Below are positions 16,293-25,790 of a stretch of 64,000 nucleotides of DNA, piece after piece (position 1 is the stretch's first letter; every line of letters begins with the position of its first letter). Made by a program: the position numbers and the translations under genes. The notes beneath the pieces were generated by a model. It was not told the DNA's origin and made no database searches. It saw nothing but the letters and a program-made list of their open reading frames with translations. The stretch covers positions 186,001 through 250,000 of the forward strand of contig CAWICB010000001.1 in assembly GCA_963834515.1 (NCBI GenBank). The letters run 5' to 3'. The stretch comes from RYN-230 sp963834515. Its GTDB lineage: Bacteria; Actinomycetota; Actinomycetes; Streptosporangiales; Streptosporangiaceae.

Positions 16293-18603
16293 GTGGTCCG
16301 GGATGCCCGTCCGGCGGGAGAGGTAGCCGAGAGCAGCGGTCGTGATCCTGCGCCCGCAATCCGGCAGACGCGCCGGGTATCCATCGCTGGGCGCAGTTTT
16401 GCCCAGATCACCGCGCTCCCTGTGCTGCTCGTGCTGGCCTGGCTGCTGCCCGGGGTGATCCTGCTGCTGGCCGGCCGGTTCCGGCCCGCGCCCCTGCTGC
16501 TGATCGCGGTTCCGCTGGCCGTCATCATGATCGCCGCGGTGACGCACCGGGTTCCCGGCTGGCGGCTGGTTCCCGTGCTGGCGGGCGGTAAAGGCAGGCC
16601 GGTGCGGGCCTGGGCCGGCTGGTTCGGCCTGGTGGGCACGCTCGCAGTAGCGGCTGGTTTCGGAGCCTGGCAGATCCTGCTGAACTCACCGCAGGTCATC
16701 GTGCTGCGCGACCCCGGGGCGGCTTTTCAGCTGAGCTACTGGATGGCCCAGCACGGCTCGCTGCCCATCGCCCCGTCGCTGGCCGCGTTCGGCGGGGCCC
16801 ATCCCGGGCTGACGTTCGCCAGTGCCGGGTTCGGCGTGACCGGCCCGGGGTCCGCTGCGCACGGCGGCGGACTGGCCCCGCAGTTCATGCCGGGTCTGGC
16901 GATTTTCCTGGCCGCCGGCTGGTGGATCCATGGCATGCCCGCAGCCGCGCTGGTCAGCCCGGTACTCGGGGCGCTGGCCCTGGTCGCGTTCGGCGGCCTG
17001 GCTGGCCGGCTGGTTGGCCCGCAGTGGGCCCCGCCGGCCGCGCTGATCCTCGGCCTCAGCCTGCCCGAGCAGTACACCAGCCGGTCCGCGTTCAGCCAGC
17101 CGCTGCTGCAGATACTGCTGTTCGGCGGGCTGTGCCTGGTGGTGGACTCGCTGACCAGCCCGCGGGGCCGGAGCTGGCTGTCCAGTCCGCCCGGCTGGCT
17201 GCGCTGGCCGGACTGGCTGCCGCCGCGGACGACCGCCGCGGCCCTGGGCGGGCTGGCGCTCGCCATGACCTCGGTGGTGTCACTGGATGCACTGCCGCTG
17301 CTGATTCCCGTCATCCCGTTCCTCGGCGCCGCCGTGATCGCGCGCCTGGCCGGTGGTGGTTCCGTTCGGCATCGGCGTCCTGGCCGGGATGGGCTGCGGC
17401 CTGGCCGCAGGGCACCTGGCCGCGCCCGGCTACCTGGCTGCCCCGGGCTTCGCGGTGCGGCCGACCAGCGTGATCGCGGCCGTAGTGGGCGGGGTGACGG
17501 TTATCGCCGTACTGCTCGCCGCGGCCTGGCCGGCCGCGCGCAGCCGGGCCCGGGCCGGCATGACCGCCGCCGCCCGGTGGTGGCTGCCAGAAGCGGCGGC
17601 CGTGCTGGTGGCCGCCGCGGTGATCGGCTTCCTGATCCGGCCGGCCGTGCAGACCGCGCACTGGAACCCCGGGGCGGCCACGGCTGGCTACGTGGCCGCG
17701 CTGCAGCGGCTGCTCGGCCTGCCGGTGCAGCCGACCCGGTCCTACGCCGAAGACAGCATGTACTGGGTCATCTGGTACGTCGGGGTCCCGGCGCTGCTGC
17801 TGGGTGCGTTCGGTGCGGCGCTGCTCACCCGCCGCTGCGTGCGCGGGTTGCTCTGCTGGCAGGACGACGACGACCGGACGGTCCGGGCCTGGGCGCTGCC
17901 GCTGGTGATCTTCGGCTGGGGCACAGTCACCGTGCTCTGGGCCCCGGACACCGTGCCCGACCAGCCCTGGGCCAGCCGCGTGCTGGTGCCGCTGGCCCTG
18001 CCCGGCTTCGTGCTCTGCTCGATCTGGGTCGCGGCGTGGCTGGATCGCCGGGCCCGGGAACGCGGGGCCGGGCTGGGCGCGATCGCGCTGGCCGCTACGT
18101 GCTTCGTGGTGGCCCTGGCCGTGCCGACCGCGGTCACCACGCTGGGGATCAGCCTGGGCAAGTCCGGTGCGAAGCACTCGACCCTGATCACGCTGACCGG
18201 GATGGGTGCGCACCGGACCGGTGCCGGGCAGGGCGCGGCCGTCCAGCAACTGTGCGGGACGATGAGCTCGCAGATGTCAGTCGTGATCGTTGACCGGCCG
18301 GCTGCCGACGAGTTCGCCCAGGTGATCAGAGGGCTGTGCAAGGTGCCTGCCGCGATCATGGCATCGGCGTCCACCGCCGAGGTGCAGGCGGTGCTGCGGT
18401 CGATCGAGACCCACGGCCGGGAGCCGGTGCTGATCGCCACCCGGGCCGCCGAGCTGGCCCGGTTCCGGGCCACCCCACGCCAGGTGCTCAGGCTGAACAC
18501 GACGCAGGACCCGCACAACCTGACCCAGCCGCCCAGCACGCCGTGGCAGATCTCGTATTCGCTGTGGATGCTGGCCCCGGGTATCTCGACGCCGGGCGCC
18601 TGA
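16293..18603 (+). CDS. Large multi-pass membrane protein, split by a frameshift
   Basis: Starts at GTG 16293. Frame one gives about 355 residues with several hydrophobic helices up to LGAAVIARLAG (about 17353). From 17353 a second frame continues without interruption for 416 residues (VPFGIGVLAGMGCGLAAGH through LWMLAPGISTPGA, stop 18601-18603). Reading the two frames together gives one protein of about 770 residues with many membrane spans and a soluble C-terminal part (VLRSIETHGREPVLIATRAAEL). The simplest repair is removal of one base in the GGTGGTGGTT run at 17352-17361, so a sequencing slip or recent mutation is likely. The layout resembles GT-C glycosyltransferases, but no diagnostic motif was found and the function is unassigned. 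Confidence 0.7.
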
Positions 18604-18708
18604 CCAGCGCCGCTGAGCAGCGCCGCTGGGGACTGACCTGCGGTTAGCGGCGCGGCGGGTGCTGATTTGCCTCCGCCCGCGGAAGCCCATACAGTTAAGG
18701 AACACCGA

Positions 18709-18785
18709 CGCGGGGTGGAGCAGTTCGGTAGCTCGCTGGGCTCATAACCCAGAGGTCGCGGGTTCAAATCCCGCCCCCGCTACCA
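18709..18785 (+). tRNA. Initiator tRNA-fMet (CAT anticodon)
   Basis: A 77-nt cloverleaf with encoded CCA. Initiator features are visible: an unpaired first acceptor position (C1 opposite T72), three consecutive G-C pairs in the anticodon stem (CTGGG-CTCATAA-CCCAG), and a GGTTCAAAT T-loop. The anticodon is CAT at about 18742. A decayed second copy of its 3' part lies at 26.24 kb, so the gene has probably served as an integration site. Confidence 0.97.
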
Positions 18786-18802
18786 AGTAAGTGCAGGTCA
18801 AG

Positions 18803-18835
18803 GGCCTGATCGCTGAGAGGCGGTCAGGCCTTTTT
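18803..18835 (+). terminator. Rho-independent terminator of tRNA-fMet
   Basis: GGCCTGATCGC pairs with GCGGTCAGGCC over 11 positions (one T-G wobble) around a 6-nt loop, followed by TTTTT. A near copy lies at 26308-26343. Confidence 0.92.
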
Positions 18836-18912
18836 GATCATCCGTTGGTGGTGCGTTGGCGGGATGGGACCCGAGAGCCCTGTGCGGTTCCGGCTGATCA
18901 TGGACACATTGA

Positions 18913-18987
18913 TTCCGGCTCCTAGGCGACAGTTTGCGGACGCGGTTCCGGTAGCTGGCTGACAGTGGTTCCGGTTCCTGGGCGACA
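18913..18987 (+). repeat. Left-end triple 19-bp repeats of the IS481-type element
   Basis: Three related 19-mers (consensus TTCCGGTNNCTNGNNGACA) at 18913-18931, 18946-18964 and 18969-18987, 14 and 4 bp apart. They match the inverted set on the right. Confidence 0.85.
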
Positions 18988-19071
18988 CTCCGAACTGGTT
19001 TCCGGTTTTTCCGCATTCCTGGCGTTTGGCTGTGATCAACAAGGCTGATCGCAGCTGGGAGGGGGCTGGGT

Positions 19072-19832
19072 GTGCTGGTGGAGCTGGGTGTCGTGGAACA
19101 GCGGTACCGGGCGGTGCTGGAAGTCCTGGAAGACGGAACGCCGGTGACGGACGTCGCCCGCCGGTATGGGGTGGCGCGGCAGACGGTGCATGAGTGGCTG
19201 ACCCGGTATGCCAGTCAGGGCGGCATGGGCGCCCTGACGGACCGGTCCTCGCGGCCGGAGAGCTGCCCGCATCAGATGCCGCCGGCGATCGAGGCGCGGG
19301 TGCTGTGGATGCGGCGGTTGCACCCGTCGTGGGGGCCTTCGCGGATCCGCTGGGAGCTGGAACGTGAAGGCAGGGAACCGCTGCCGGGCCGGTCGTCGGT
19401 GTACCGGGCGCTGGTCCGCCACGGGCTGGTGGAGGCCAGGAAGCGCAGGCGGCGGCGGGAGGATTACCGGCGCTGGGAGCGGGGCCGGGCGATGGAGCTG
19501 TGGCAGATGGACGTCATGGGCCGGGTGTTCCTGGCCGGCGGGCAGGAAGTGAAGATTGTCACCGGGATCGATGACCATTCCCGGTTCGTCGTGTGCGCCA
19601 AAGCGGTGCTGCGGGCCACTGCCCGGCCAGTGTGCCAGGCCCTGGCCGAAGCCCTGCACCAGCACGGCATCCCGGAGCAGATCCTCACGGACAACGGGAA
19701 GGTGTTCACGGCGCGGTTCGGGCAAGGCCCGGGTCCGGTCATGTTCGACCGGATCTGCACCGATAACGGCATCCGCCACATTCTCACCGCGCCGTACTCG
19801 CCGACCACGACCGGGAAGATCGAGCGGGTGCA
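19072..19832 (+). CDS. IS481-family transposase, exon 1 (interrupted by a group II intron)
   Basis: GTG 19072 follows a GGGAGGGGG ribosome site. 253 codons plus two bases are coded before the intron. A helix-turn-helix (VARRYGVARQTVHEWLTRY) is followed by a second DNA-binding segment and the DDE core: Asp147 (LWQMDVMG), Asp207 (LTDNGKVF) and Glu251 (TGKIER). The intron enters after the second base of codon 254. Joining 19832 to 22268 restores GTG CAC AAG ACG ATG and the usual family sequence ERVHKTMRAEFF in frame, giving a 494-residue protein. Production of active transposase therefore needs splicing. Confidence 0.93.
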
Positions 19833-20362
19833 GTGCGCCACGATGCGCGCTGTCGTATCCCCGGCATAGCCGGGAGGAACTCGGAGGGAGGTTCCTGGGT
19901 CTGATGGCTTACCTGGATCCGAAAGGTGAAGGGGACCAGAGCATGCCAGCTAACCAGAGGCCGGGTCCAGGTGTCAGGGACGGTGCTCTGGGGGACCCGC
20001 GTGACATGGCGAAAGCTTGATTGCCTGAATCCCAGTCTCCAGAAGATGGAAGTTCACATCCGCCGGAACGACACCTGAAACCGGCGCCGGCCCTGCGACG
20101 TGTGTGGAAGAGCGTCTGCGCAACCTCCGGGACCAGGAGCGATGCCCAGTGAGGGCATTCAAGGAGATGAGTGGGACGCCTAAATCACGCTGCCACGTAC
20201 GACAGGGACGAACGTGGGATCGCCTGCCGGGCGCGAGCCCCAGGGCGACGGAGGCCCCGTAGTAGTCGCCGGAGTCACGCCCGGCCAGGGAGGGCGGGAA
20301 AGCCGCCTGCAGGGCGAAGGGGGCCAGGTGACCGGACATCTGAAGACCGGGAGGTATGCGTA

Positions 20363-22162
20363 ATGCAGAACGCCGAAACGGTGCTGGGTGTCCTGCGTGA
20401 GCGTGGCAGGCGCGGCCTGCCGTGCGAGGAACTGTATCGGCAGATGTTCAACCCGCAGTTGTATCTGCTGGCCTACGGGCGGATCTATGCCAACAAGGGC
20501 GCGATGACACCCGGGACCACGCAGGAAACCGCAGACGGCATGTCCATGCGGAAGATCAGCCGGATTATCGAGGCGATGCGCCACGAGCGCTACCGGTTCC
20601 GGCCCGTCCGCAGGGTGCACATCCCGAAGAAGAACGGGAAGACGCGCCCGCTGGGCATGCCTACCTGGCCGGACAAGCTCGCCGGGGAAGTGGTCCGCCT
20701 GCTGCTGGAGGCGTACTACGAGCCGGTGTTCTCCGGCCGGTCACACGGGTTCCGGCCAGGCCGGGGCTGCCACACCGCGCTGCGGGAGGTGGCCAATACC
20801 TGGACCGGGACGACCTGGTTCGTCGAAGGAGACATCGCCGACTGCTTCGGCAGTTTCGATCATGATGTGATGATCGGGGCGTTGTCGGAAAGAATCCACG
20901 ACAACCGGTTCTTGCGGCTGGTGCGTCACATGCTGACAGCCGGATACCTGGAGGACTGGAGATGGGGAGCCACGCTGAGCGGGGTTCCCCAGGGCGGGAT
21001 CGCCTCGCCCGTGCTCTCCAACATCTACCTGCACAAGCTGGATGTCTTTGTCGAGACGGTCCTGATCCCGGAATACACCCGGGGCAGGCTCCGGGCCAGC
21101 AACCCGGAGTACCGCAAGGTGGAACACGCGATCGCCAGAGCCCGCCGGAAAGGCGACCGCGGTGAAGTGCGGTCGCTTTACCGGCGGCTGCACAGCCTTC
21201 CCAGCCAGGACCCTCGTGATCCTGGCTACCGCAGGCTGCGCTACTGCCGGTATGCCGACGACACCCTGCTCGGGTTCGCCGGGCCCAAGGCCGAAGCTGA
21301 GGAGATCAAGCACCGGCTGGCGGCGTTCCTGCGTGAGGATCTCAGGCTGGAACTGTCGCCGGAAAAGACGCTGATCACCCATGCCCGCACCCAGCGGGCC
21401 AGGTTCCTCGGCTACGAGATCTCGGTCGCCAGCCGTGCGCACAGGACCAGAAGGCCGTCGGTGACCGACAAGCGCAACCGCCGGTCGCTGAATGGGACGG
21501 TGGTCCTGCACGTTCCGGCGTCCGTGGTTAAAGCCAAGTCCGCCCCGTACTTGTCACGCGGCAAACCCGCGTGCCGGAACCCGATGGTCAACGACTCCGA
21601 CTACAACATCGTGGCCAGATTCGGGGCCGAGTACCGGGGCATCGTTCAGTACTACCTGCTCGCCGGAGACGTCTTCCGGCTGCACCGGCTGCGCTGGGTC
21701 ATGGAAACCTCCATGCTCAAGACCCTGGCCCGCAAGCACCGCTCGACCGTGTCAAAAATGGCGGCCCGCCACCGGGCCAAAGTCGCGACACCGCACGGGC
21801 TGCGCACGCGATTCGAGGCCAGGATCGAGCGCGAGGGCGGGAAGTCACTGGTCGCCTGGTTCGGCGGTATCCCGCTCAAGCGGCAGAAGAACGCGGTCCT
21901 CACCGACCGCCAGCACACCGGGCCCGTCTACCCGAACAGACAGCTGGTCACCCGGCTACTCACGGGCAGATGCGAGATCTGCGCGCGAACGGACGGCATC
22001 CAGGTTCACCACGTCCGGGCGCTCGCCGACCTCAGCCAGCCCGGCCAGCCGCAACCCCGATGGGCCAAGGTCATGGCCACGATCCGCCGCAAGACCCTCG
22101 TGGTCTGCGACGGCTGCCACGACCTGATCCACGGGCACCCCGCCACACCGCTTACGCAGTAA
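20363..22162 (+). CDS. Group II intron reverse transcriptase/maturase with HNH endonuclease
   Basis: 599 residues from ATG 20363. RT fingers and palm carry KNGKTRPLGMPTWPDKL, FVEGDIADCFGSFDHD, GVPQGGIASPVLSNIYLHKLD (in part) and the catalytic YADD at residues 297-300. A maturase (X) domain follows (YYLLAGDVFRLHRLRWVMETSMLKTLA, in part). The C-terminal HNH domain shows CEICARTDGIQVHHVRAL and CDGCHDLIHG. The protein binds the unspliced intron, aids splicing, and then nicks and copies into DNA targets. It is full length with all catalytic motifs, so the intron may be mobile. The frame is open upstream, but the ATG follows a GGGAGG ribosome site and family similarity begins there. Confidence 0.96.
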   Translation: MQNAETVLGVLRERGRRGLPCEELYRQMFNPQLYLLAYGRIYANKGAMTPGTTQETADGMSMRKISRIIEAMRHERYRFRPVRRVHIPKKNGKTRPLGMPTWPDKLAGEVVRLLLEAYYEPVFSGRSHGFRPGRGCHTALREVANTWTGTTWFVEGDIADCFGSFDHDVMIGALSERIHDNRFLRLVRHMLTAGYLEDWRWGATLSGVPQGGIASPVLSNIYLHKLDVFVETVLIPEYTRGRLRASNPEYRKVEHAIARARRKGDRGEVRSLYRRLHSLPSQDPRDPGYRRLRYCRYADDTLLGFAGPKAEAEEIKHRLAAFLREDLRLELSPEKTLITHARTQRARFLGYEISVASRAHRTRRPSVTDKRNRRSLNGTVVLHVPASVVKAKSAPYLSRGKPACRNPMVNDSDYNIVARFGAEYRGIVQYYLLAGDVFRLHRLRWVMETSMLKTLARKHRSTVSKMAARHRAKVATPHGLRTRFEARIEREGGKSLVAWFGGIPLKRQKNAVLTDRQHTGPVYPNRQLVTRLLTGRCEICARTDGIQVHHVRALADLSQPGQPQPRWAKVMATIRRKTLVVCDGCHDLIHGHPATPLTQ

Positions 22163-22171
22163 TCACTGGAA

Positions 22172-22267
22172 AGCCGGATACCTGGAAACGGGTCCGTCCG
22201 GTTTGGAGGGAGGCTGAGCGGAAAAGGACCAGCCCAGGCTGGCACCTCGCCGCTCAGCCGACCCTAC
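22172..22267 (+). ncRNA. Group II intron domains V and VI
   Basis: Domain V: AGCCGGATACC, GAAA-type loop, then GGGTCCGTCCGGTTT (22172-22204), containing the catalytic AGC triad. Domain VI: GGCTGAGCGG (22212-22221) pairs with CCGCTCAGCC (22250-22259) and precedes the terminal AC. These are the most conserved ribozyme parts and confirm the 3' boundary. Confidence 0.85.
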
Positions 22268-22991
22268 CAAGACGATGCGGGCGGAGTTTTTCACCCGCAC
22301 TGACCGCACCTTCATGACCATCACGGACCTGCAGGCCGCCCTGGATACCTGGGTGGCCGAGTACAACACGGCCCGGCCGCACCAGTCCTGTGGCGGCCGG
22401 CCACCGATCGAGCGGTTCCAGTTGGCGGACCGGTCCCTGGCTGCTGACACCACCGCCACCGAGCCGCAGCCAGCACCGGCCCGGCCGGCCAGCACGCGCC
22501 CGGCCGGGGTGTCGCGGTGGGTGAACGCGGCCGGGAAGATCTCCCTGGGCGGGTTCGGCTACAACGTCGGCGCGACCTACGCCGGTGAGCCGGTCGAGGT
22601 CGTGGTGGCCGGTGGCCTGGTGGACATCTGCCACCGCGGCGTGGTGGTCGCCACCCACGCCCAGCGGCTGCGTGAAGACCAGGCCGACCGCGCGCCGCGG
22701 GCCCGGGTGGCCCGCCGGGCCCGGGATGCCACCGCCGGGCTGACTGTCACCCGGCTGGCCGACGCCCACGGCACGGTCACCTTCGCCGGGACCACCTACC
22801 GTGCCGGGCGGATGTGGGCCCGCACCTTCATCGACGTGACCATCGTCGCCGGGTCGGTCCAGCTGTCCAAAGACGGCCAGGTCCTGCGGGTCCACCCGAT
22901 CCGCCACGACCGCTCCCGCGAACTCGGCGCCTTCGCCAACCCTAAAGGCCGCGCCCGCCGCAAGAACTCCGCCATCGGCTATGTCAGCTAG
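22268..22991 (+). CDS. IS481-family transposase, exon 2
   Basis: Continues the transposase after intron removal: HKTMRAEFFTRTDRTF, then the family signature WVAEYNTARPHQSCGGRPP, and a C-terminal extension ending GRARRKNSAIGYVS, stop 22989-22991. ATG 22275 is in frame and could give a truncated product without splicing, but that would lack the DDE residues. The C-terminal 170 residues are a beta-rich domain seen in this IS481 subgroup. Confidence 0.9.
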
Positions 22992-23058
22992 CTACCGGAA
23001 CTCCCCGGCCGGGATGTCAGGCAGGTACCGGAACTCCGATGTCGCCCAGGTACCGGAA
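22982..23058 (-). repeat. Right-end triple 19-bp repeats of the IS481-type element
   Basis: Inverse complements of the left-end 19-mers at 22982-23000, 23015-23033 and 23040-23058. The first overlaps the transposase stop codon. Confidence 0.85.
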
Positions 23059-23067
23059 CTTGACAGG

Positions 23068-23575
23068 GGCCGCACTGCGGCCGTCACTGCGCGTCTGCGG
23101 GCGTCACTGCGCCGCACAGATTGGCCCGCGATGATGGGGTGGGCGAGTGCAGGGGAGCGGGATGTCGGACTCGCCTGGCCGACCGGGTGATGTGCTGATG
23201 CCCGGACCCCCGGTTGTGGTGGCCACTGTCGATCCGGCCTAACCTGCGGTCGCCGCTGGGCAGCCGGACGACACGCCCACGGTCGACTGGGTCAAGAAGG
23301 AAGTCAGGGTCAGAACGGCGGCGTGGCTGGCATAGATCACAGCCGGACGGGCGGGTGCCCGACGCCCAGCGAAAACTGCTGCCGCCGCTGGTGGCGTGGC
23401 CAAGCTGGAGGGGTGCGTGCGCAAATCGAGACAATTTCCAGCCGGACGCCCATTCCGGCCAGCACCGTCTCGGTGTGGAGCAGCGCGATCTTGGCGAAGG
23501 CGAACAGGGAGCTCGCGGTGATCGGCTTACCGCCCTTAAGCATGATGCCCAGGACCACGACCGGCTCGCTGGACG
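23068..23575. other. Gap between IS elements, no gene recognised
   Basis: Begins with the 15-bp palindrome GGCCGCACTGCGGCC (23068-23082) and twice-repeated GTCACTGCGC. The rest is short frames on both strands with stops. I find no supported gene; it is probably scrambled IS or gene debris. Confidence 0.5.
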
Positions 23576-24107
23576 ATCACGCGGCTGTTCGCTGCGCATG
23601 AGGGCAAGTACGGTTCCCCGCGGATCATCGCTGATCTGCGGGATGCGGGCTGGCGGGTGAGCGAGAACACCGTCGCCGCCTTGATGCGTGAGCTGCACCT
23701 GGCGGCCCGGCGGAAGAAGAAGCGCAAGGGTACGACCCGGCCGGGGAAGGGCCGCTGGCGGGCACCGGACCTGGTCAAGAGGGACTTCCCCGCGGCACAG
23801 GTCAACCAGAAGTGGTACGGGGATGGCACCGAGGTCCCCACCGGGGAAGGCGGCCTGCGCCCGGCTGGGCATCCGCCAGTCGATGGGCCGGCCCGGCTCG
23901 TGCCTGGACAACGCGGTCATCGAATCCTGGCATTCCACCCTGGAGTCCGGGCTGCGCGCGCTGGAACACTTCACCACCAGGGCGCAGGCGCGGGCCCGGG
24001 TCGCGGCCTGGACCGGCGATTACAACCGGCATCGCCGGCACTCCGCGCTGGCGATGATGTCCCCGGTGAACTACGAGAGAGCACTCCAGGCCGGGGAGGC
24101 GGCCTGA
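23576..24107 (+). pseudogene. IS3-family transposase OrfB, internally deleted
   Basis: The 5' part reads ITRLFAAHEGKYGSPRIIADL and continues through VSENTVAALMRELHLAARRKKK and QKWYGDGTEVPTGEG, which includes the first catalytic Asp. At about 23850 the text jumps frame to ACARLGIRQSMGRPGS, then the DNAVIESWHSTLE segment with the catalytic Glu and a normal end (NRHRRHSALAMMSP, stop 24105-24107). About 60 residues including the middle catalytic Asp are missing and the join is out of frame, so the element is dead. OrfA was not found upstream. Confidence 0.85.
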
Positions 24108-24455
24108 CATGGCTCCCGCTTTTCCGCTGCTCAGTATCGGCCGGTGCTCGGCGGCGTCCAGGTCGTTCCTCCGCGGCCCTGACGGGCCTGCGGGGCCTCC
24201 ACCTGGACACCGCCTGCGCTCCGGCGGTTACATGGCAGCTATCAGAAGCGGGACCAAAGGCAAGATCAGCCCAACTGATGTGTCCACGCTTTCAGGGGAA
24301 CCCCGCAGGCCAGCACCCGATCAGCGTGAATCGTCAGGGCTAGCCGCCTGATGGTTAACTTATGTACGCGATAACAGGTTCGAAGTACACGGAAAGCATC
24401 CCCGGTTGGCGATCGACCGGCCAGATCAGGCTCGCTGTTGCCGAGGGAGGATGAG

Positions 24456-25043
24456 ATGCCGCCGAGTTGTCCGTACTGTGGCCAGCAGTGGCTCCCCGGG
24501 GTGCCGCATTGGTGCCCCCAAATGCAAGCGGCCGACAACAAGGCCACGGCCGACAAGAAGGCCGCTCGTGGACAGCCAGCTGCGCAGCCGCCGGGGCGGG
24601 TGCGGGCAAGCTGGGGGTTCTGGGCCTGCATTGTCGTCGGCCTGTTTTGCATTGTCGGAGGCATTGCGGAGTTGGGGTCTTCGCCTGGAAGCCCGCCCAA
24701 TTCGACGTCCGCGTCCGTCGCGTTCGCCCTCGCCATCGCGTTCATTCTCGGCGGTATTTACCTGCGGTACAGGAGGACCAAACCCAAGCGTCCCGCCCCC
24801 TCCCTTCGCCGGCAACCGGTTCCTGCCGATCACCGGCAACCGTTTCCTGCCGACAGCTCCGTACACGCACAGCAGCTACCACCCCCGATGCTTTTTGTAG
24901 GATACATTGGAGTAGGAAGCTGGTTTAGTCGTAAATATTGGAGTTGTTCTCATATCCACCGGTCGCCGGATGAGGCTCTTGTATGTGCTCGCGATCAGCT
25001 GAATAACGGGAGCTGGGATGGAAGAGTCACCCACGGCGGCTGA
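24456..25043 (+). CDS. Two-helix membrane protein with N-terminal zinc-ribbon-like motif
   Basis: 195 residues from ATG 24456, five bases after a GAGGGAGG ribosome site. The N-terminus (CPYCGQQWLPGVPHWC) looks like a zinc knuckle, as in zinc-ribbon membrane proteins. Two hydrophobic helices follow (WACIVVGLFCIVGGIAEL and VAFALAIAFILGGIYLRY), then a basic Pro-rich linker with an 8-residue duplication (RRQPVPAD, HRQPFPAD; 24-bp DNA repeat near 24808-24855) and a C-terminal domain of unknown kind. The start region is well organised, so I think it is real, but no family is recognised. It lies among IS remnants and is AT-richer at its 3' end, suggesting foreign origin. Confidence 0.55.
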   Translation: MPPSCPYCGQQWLPGVPHWCPQMQAADNKATADKKAARGQPAAQPPGRVRASWGFWACIVVGLFCIVGGIAELGSSPGSPPNSTSASVAFALAIAFILGGIYLRYRRTKPKRPAPSLRRQPVPADHRQPFPADSSVHAQQLPPPMLFVGYIGVGSWFSRKYWSCSHIHRSPDEALVCARDQLNNGSWDGRVTHGG

Positions 25044-25089
25044 GGAAACTTTCTGAATGATCATCATGACAGAATAAGGAGCGGGCTGA

Positions 25090-25248
25090 CTGAAGAACCG
25101 ATCTCATTTGCTCCTCGTCCGCACGGCTCGCCGCTACCGCACTGTCCAGATCCGCGTCGGCCGCCACATCCTCACCGCAGAAGACCCGCTCCCGCCCGAC
25201 CTCCGCGACGCCCTCGCCTCATCAAGTAGCCCGGCGGGTGCGCACTAA
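25090..25248 (+). pseudogene. Short decayed coding remnant
   Basis: A 52-codon frame (KNRSHLLLVRTARRYRTVQI onward, TAA 25246-25248) with coding-like third-base bias but no ATG or GTG start; it begins after a stop at 25087. Probably the 3' end of a lost gene. Nothing else is visible from 25044 to 25298. Confidence 0.2.
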
Positions 25249-25298
25249 CCCTGGCTTTTCATCGGGGTTGACGGCTGAGGCAGCGCGCCGACACAGAA

Positions 25299-25376
25299 AA
25301 GTGCTCCTGAACTGATCCTGAACTGGGACGATAGGGATTGCTGAGGTCCTTATCCCACCCAATTCGAGGAGCACTT
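25299..25376. repeat. Inverted repeat upstream of the IS1380 remnant
   Basis: AAGTGCTCCT (25299-25308) and AGGAGCACTT (25367-25376) are perfect 10-bp arms around a 58-nt spacer, ending 6 bp before the transposase start. The intact IS1380 copy at 49.9 kb has an analogous arrangement (49934-50000), so this is a family feature, perhaps for transposase expression control. Confidence 0.7.
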
Positions 25377-25381
25377 GCCGA

Positions 25382-25760
25382 GTGAAGACTACCCGCTGGT
25401 TGAAGGGACTGGAAGTTACTGCTGGCGGCACTGGGATCGTGTCGCATGCCGGGGTGGTGCTGCTGCGGGCGCTGTCGGACAGGACCGGGCTGACAGCGGG
25501 ACTTTCGAGAGCCCTGGCCTCGGACAGGCTGCTGATCCATGACCGCGGCCGGGTGCTGGCCGACCTGGCGTGCGCGGTCGCGGATGGCGCCGAGGTGATC
25601 AGCGATTTCCGGGTCATGACCGACCAGGCCGAACTGTTCGGGCTGGTGGCCTCGGTGCCGACCGTCTGGCGCACACTGGATGAGATCGCCGCCGGAGGCG
25701 GTGCGCCCAGGCCAGGATCACCAGGGCGGTCAACGCCGCCCGGCGGCGCGCGTCGATCAT
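25382..25760 (+). pseudogene. IS1380-family transposase, 5' remnant
   Basis: GTG 25382 begins an IS1380 N-terminus (KTTRWLKGLEVTAGGTGIVS, then DRGRVLADLACAVADGAEVI and LFGLVASVPTVWRTLDE). A frameshift occurs at about 25710: the alternative frame continues the family sequence ARITRAVNAARRRA. Similarity stops near 25760, where it abuts the beginning of a HEPN gene on the other strand. More than two thirds of the transposase, including most of the catalytic core, is absent. Confidence 0.85.
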
Positions 25761-25790
25761 CTCGGTCAGCAGGAGGATGTCACGCTGCAT
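25749..25790 (-). pseudogene. HEPN (DUF86-type) toxin gene, first 14 codons only
   Basis: On the minus strand an ATG at 25790 begins MQRDILLLTEMIDA, a typical start of HEPN-domain proteins paired with MNT nucleotidyltransferases. It overlaps the end of the MNT gene by 11 bp, the usual translational coupling for this pair. After 14 codons the sequence changes into the IS1380 remnant, so the RNase active site (RX4-6H) is lost. The toxin is inactive as shown. Confidence 0.65.

Larger units (their letters stand above)
19833..22267 (+). mobile_element. Group II intron (2435 bp) with reverse transcriptase
   Basis: The 5' end is GTGCG at 19833, the group II consensus. The 3' end is AC at 22267, fixed because removal exactly rejoins the transposase reading frame. 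The 530 bp before the RT gene would hold ribozyme domains I-IV; domains V and VI follow the RT stop. The intron retrohomes by target-primed reverse transcription and here occupies a conserved site three codons after the transposase catalytic glutamate, in the same orientation, so the host element is not destroyed. Confidence 0.95.
18913..23058 (+). mobile_element. IS481-type insertion sequence carrying a group II intron
   Basis: The transposase gene is bracketed by three 19-bp sites on each side in opposite orientation. Left copies start at 18913, 18946 and 18969 (for example TTCCGGTAGCTGGCTGACA). Right copies, as inverse complements, start at 22982, 23015 and 23040 (for example TGTCGCCCAGGTACCGGAA). 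Such clustered repeats are probably transposase-binding sites at the element ends. Exact termini and a target duplication could not be fixed, so the limits are those of the outermost repeats. Without the intron the element would be about 1.7 kb. It begins 128 bp after tRNA-fMet. Confidence 0.8.

Noticed and set aside
23337..23558. 73-codon minus-strand frame in IS debris
   Set aside because: Some coding-like bias, but no start signal and no family match; probably scrambled remnant.
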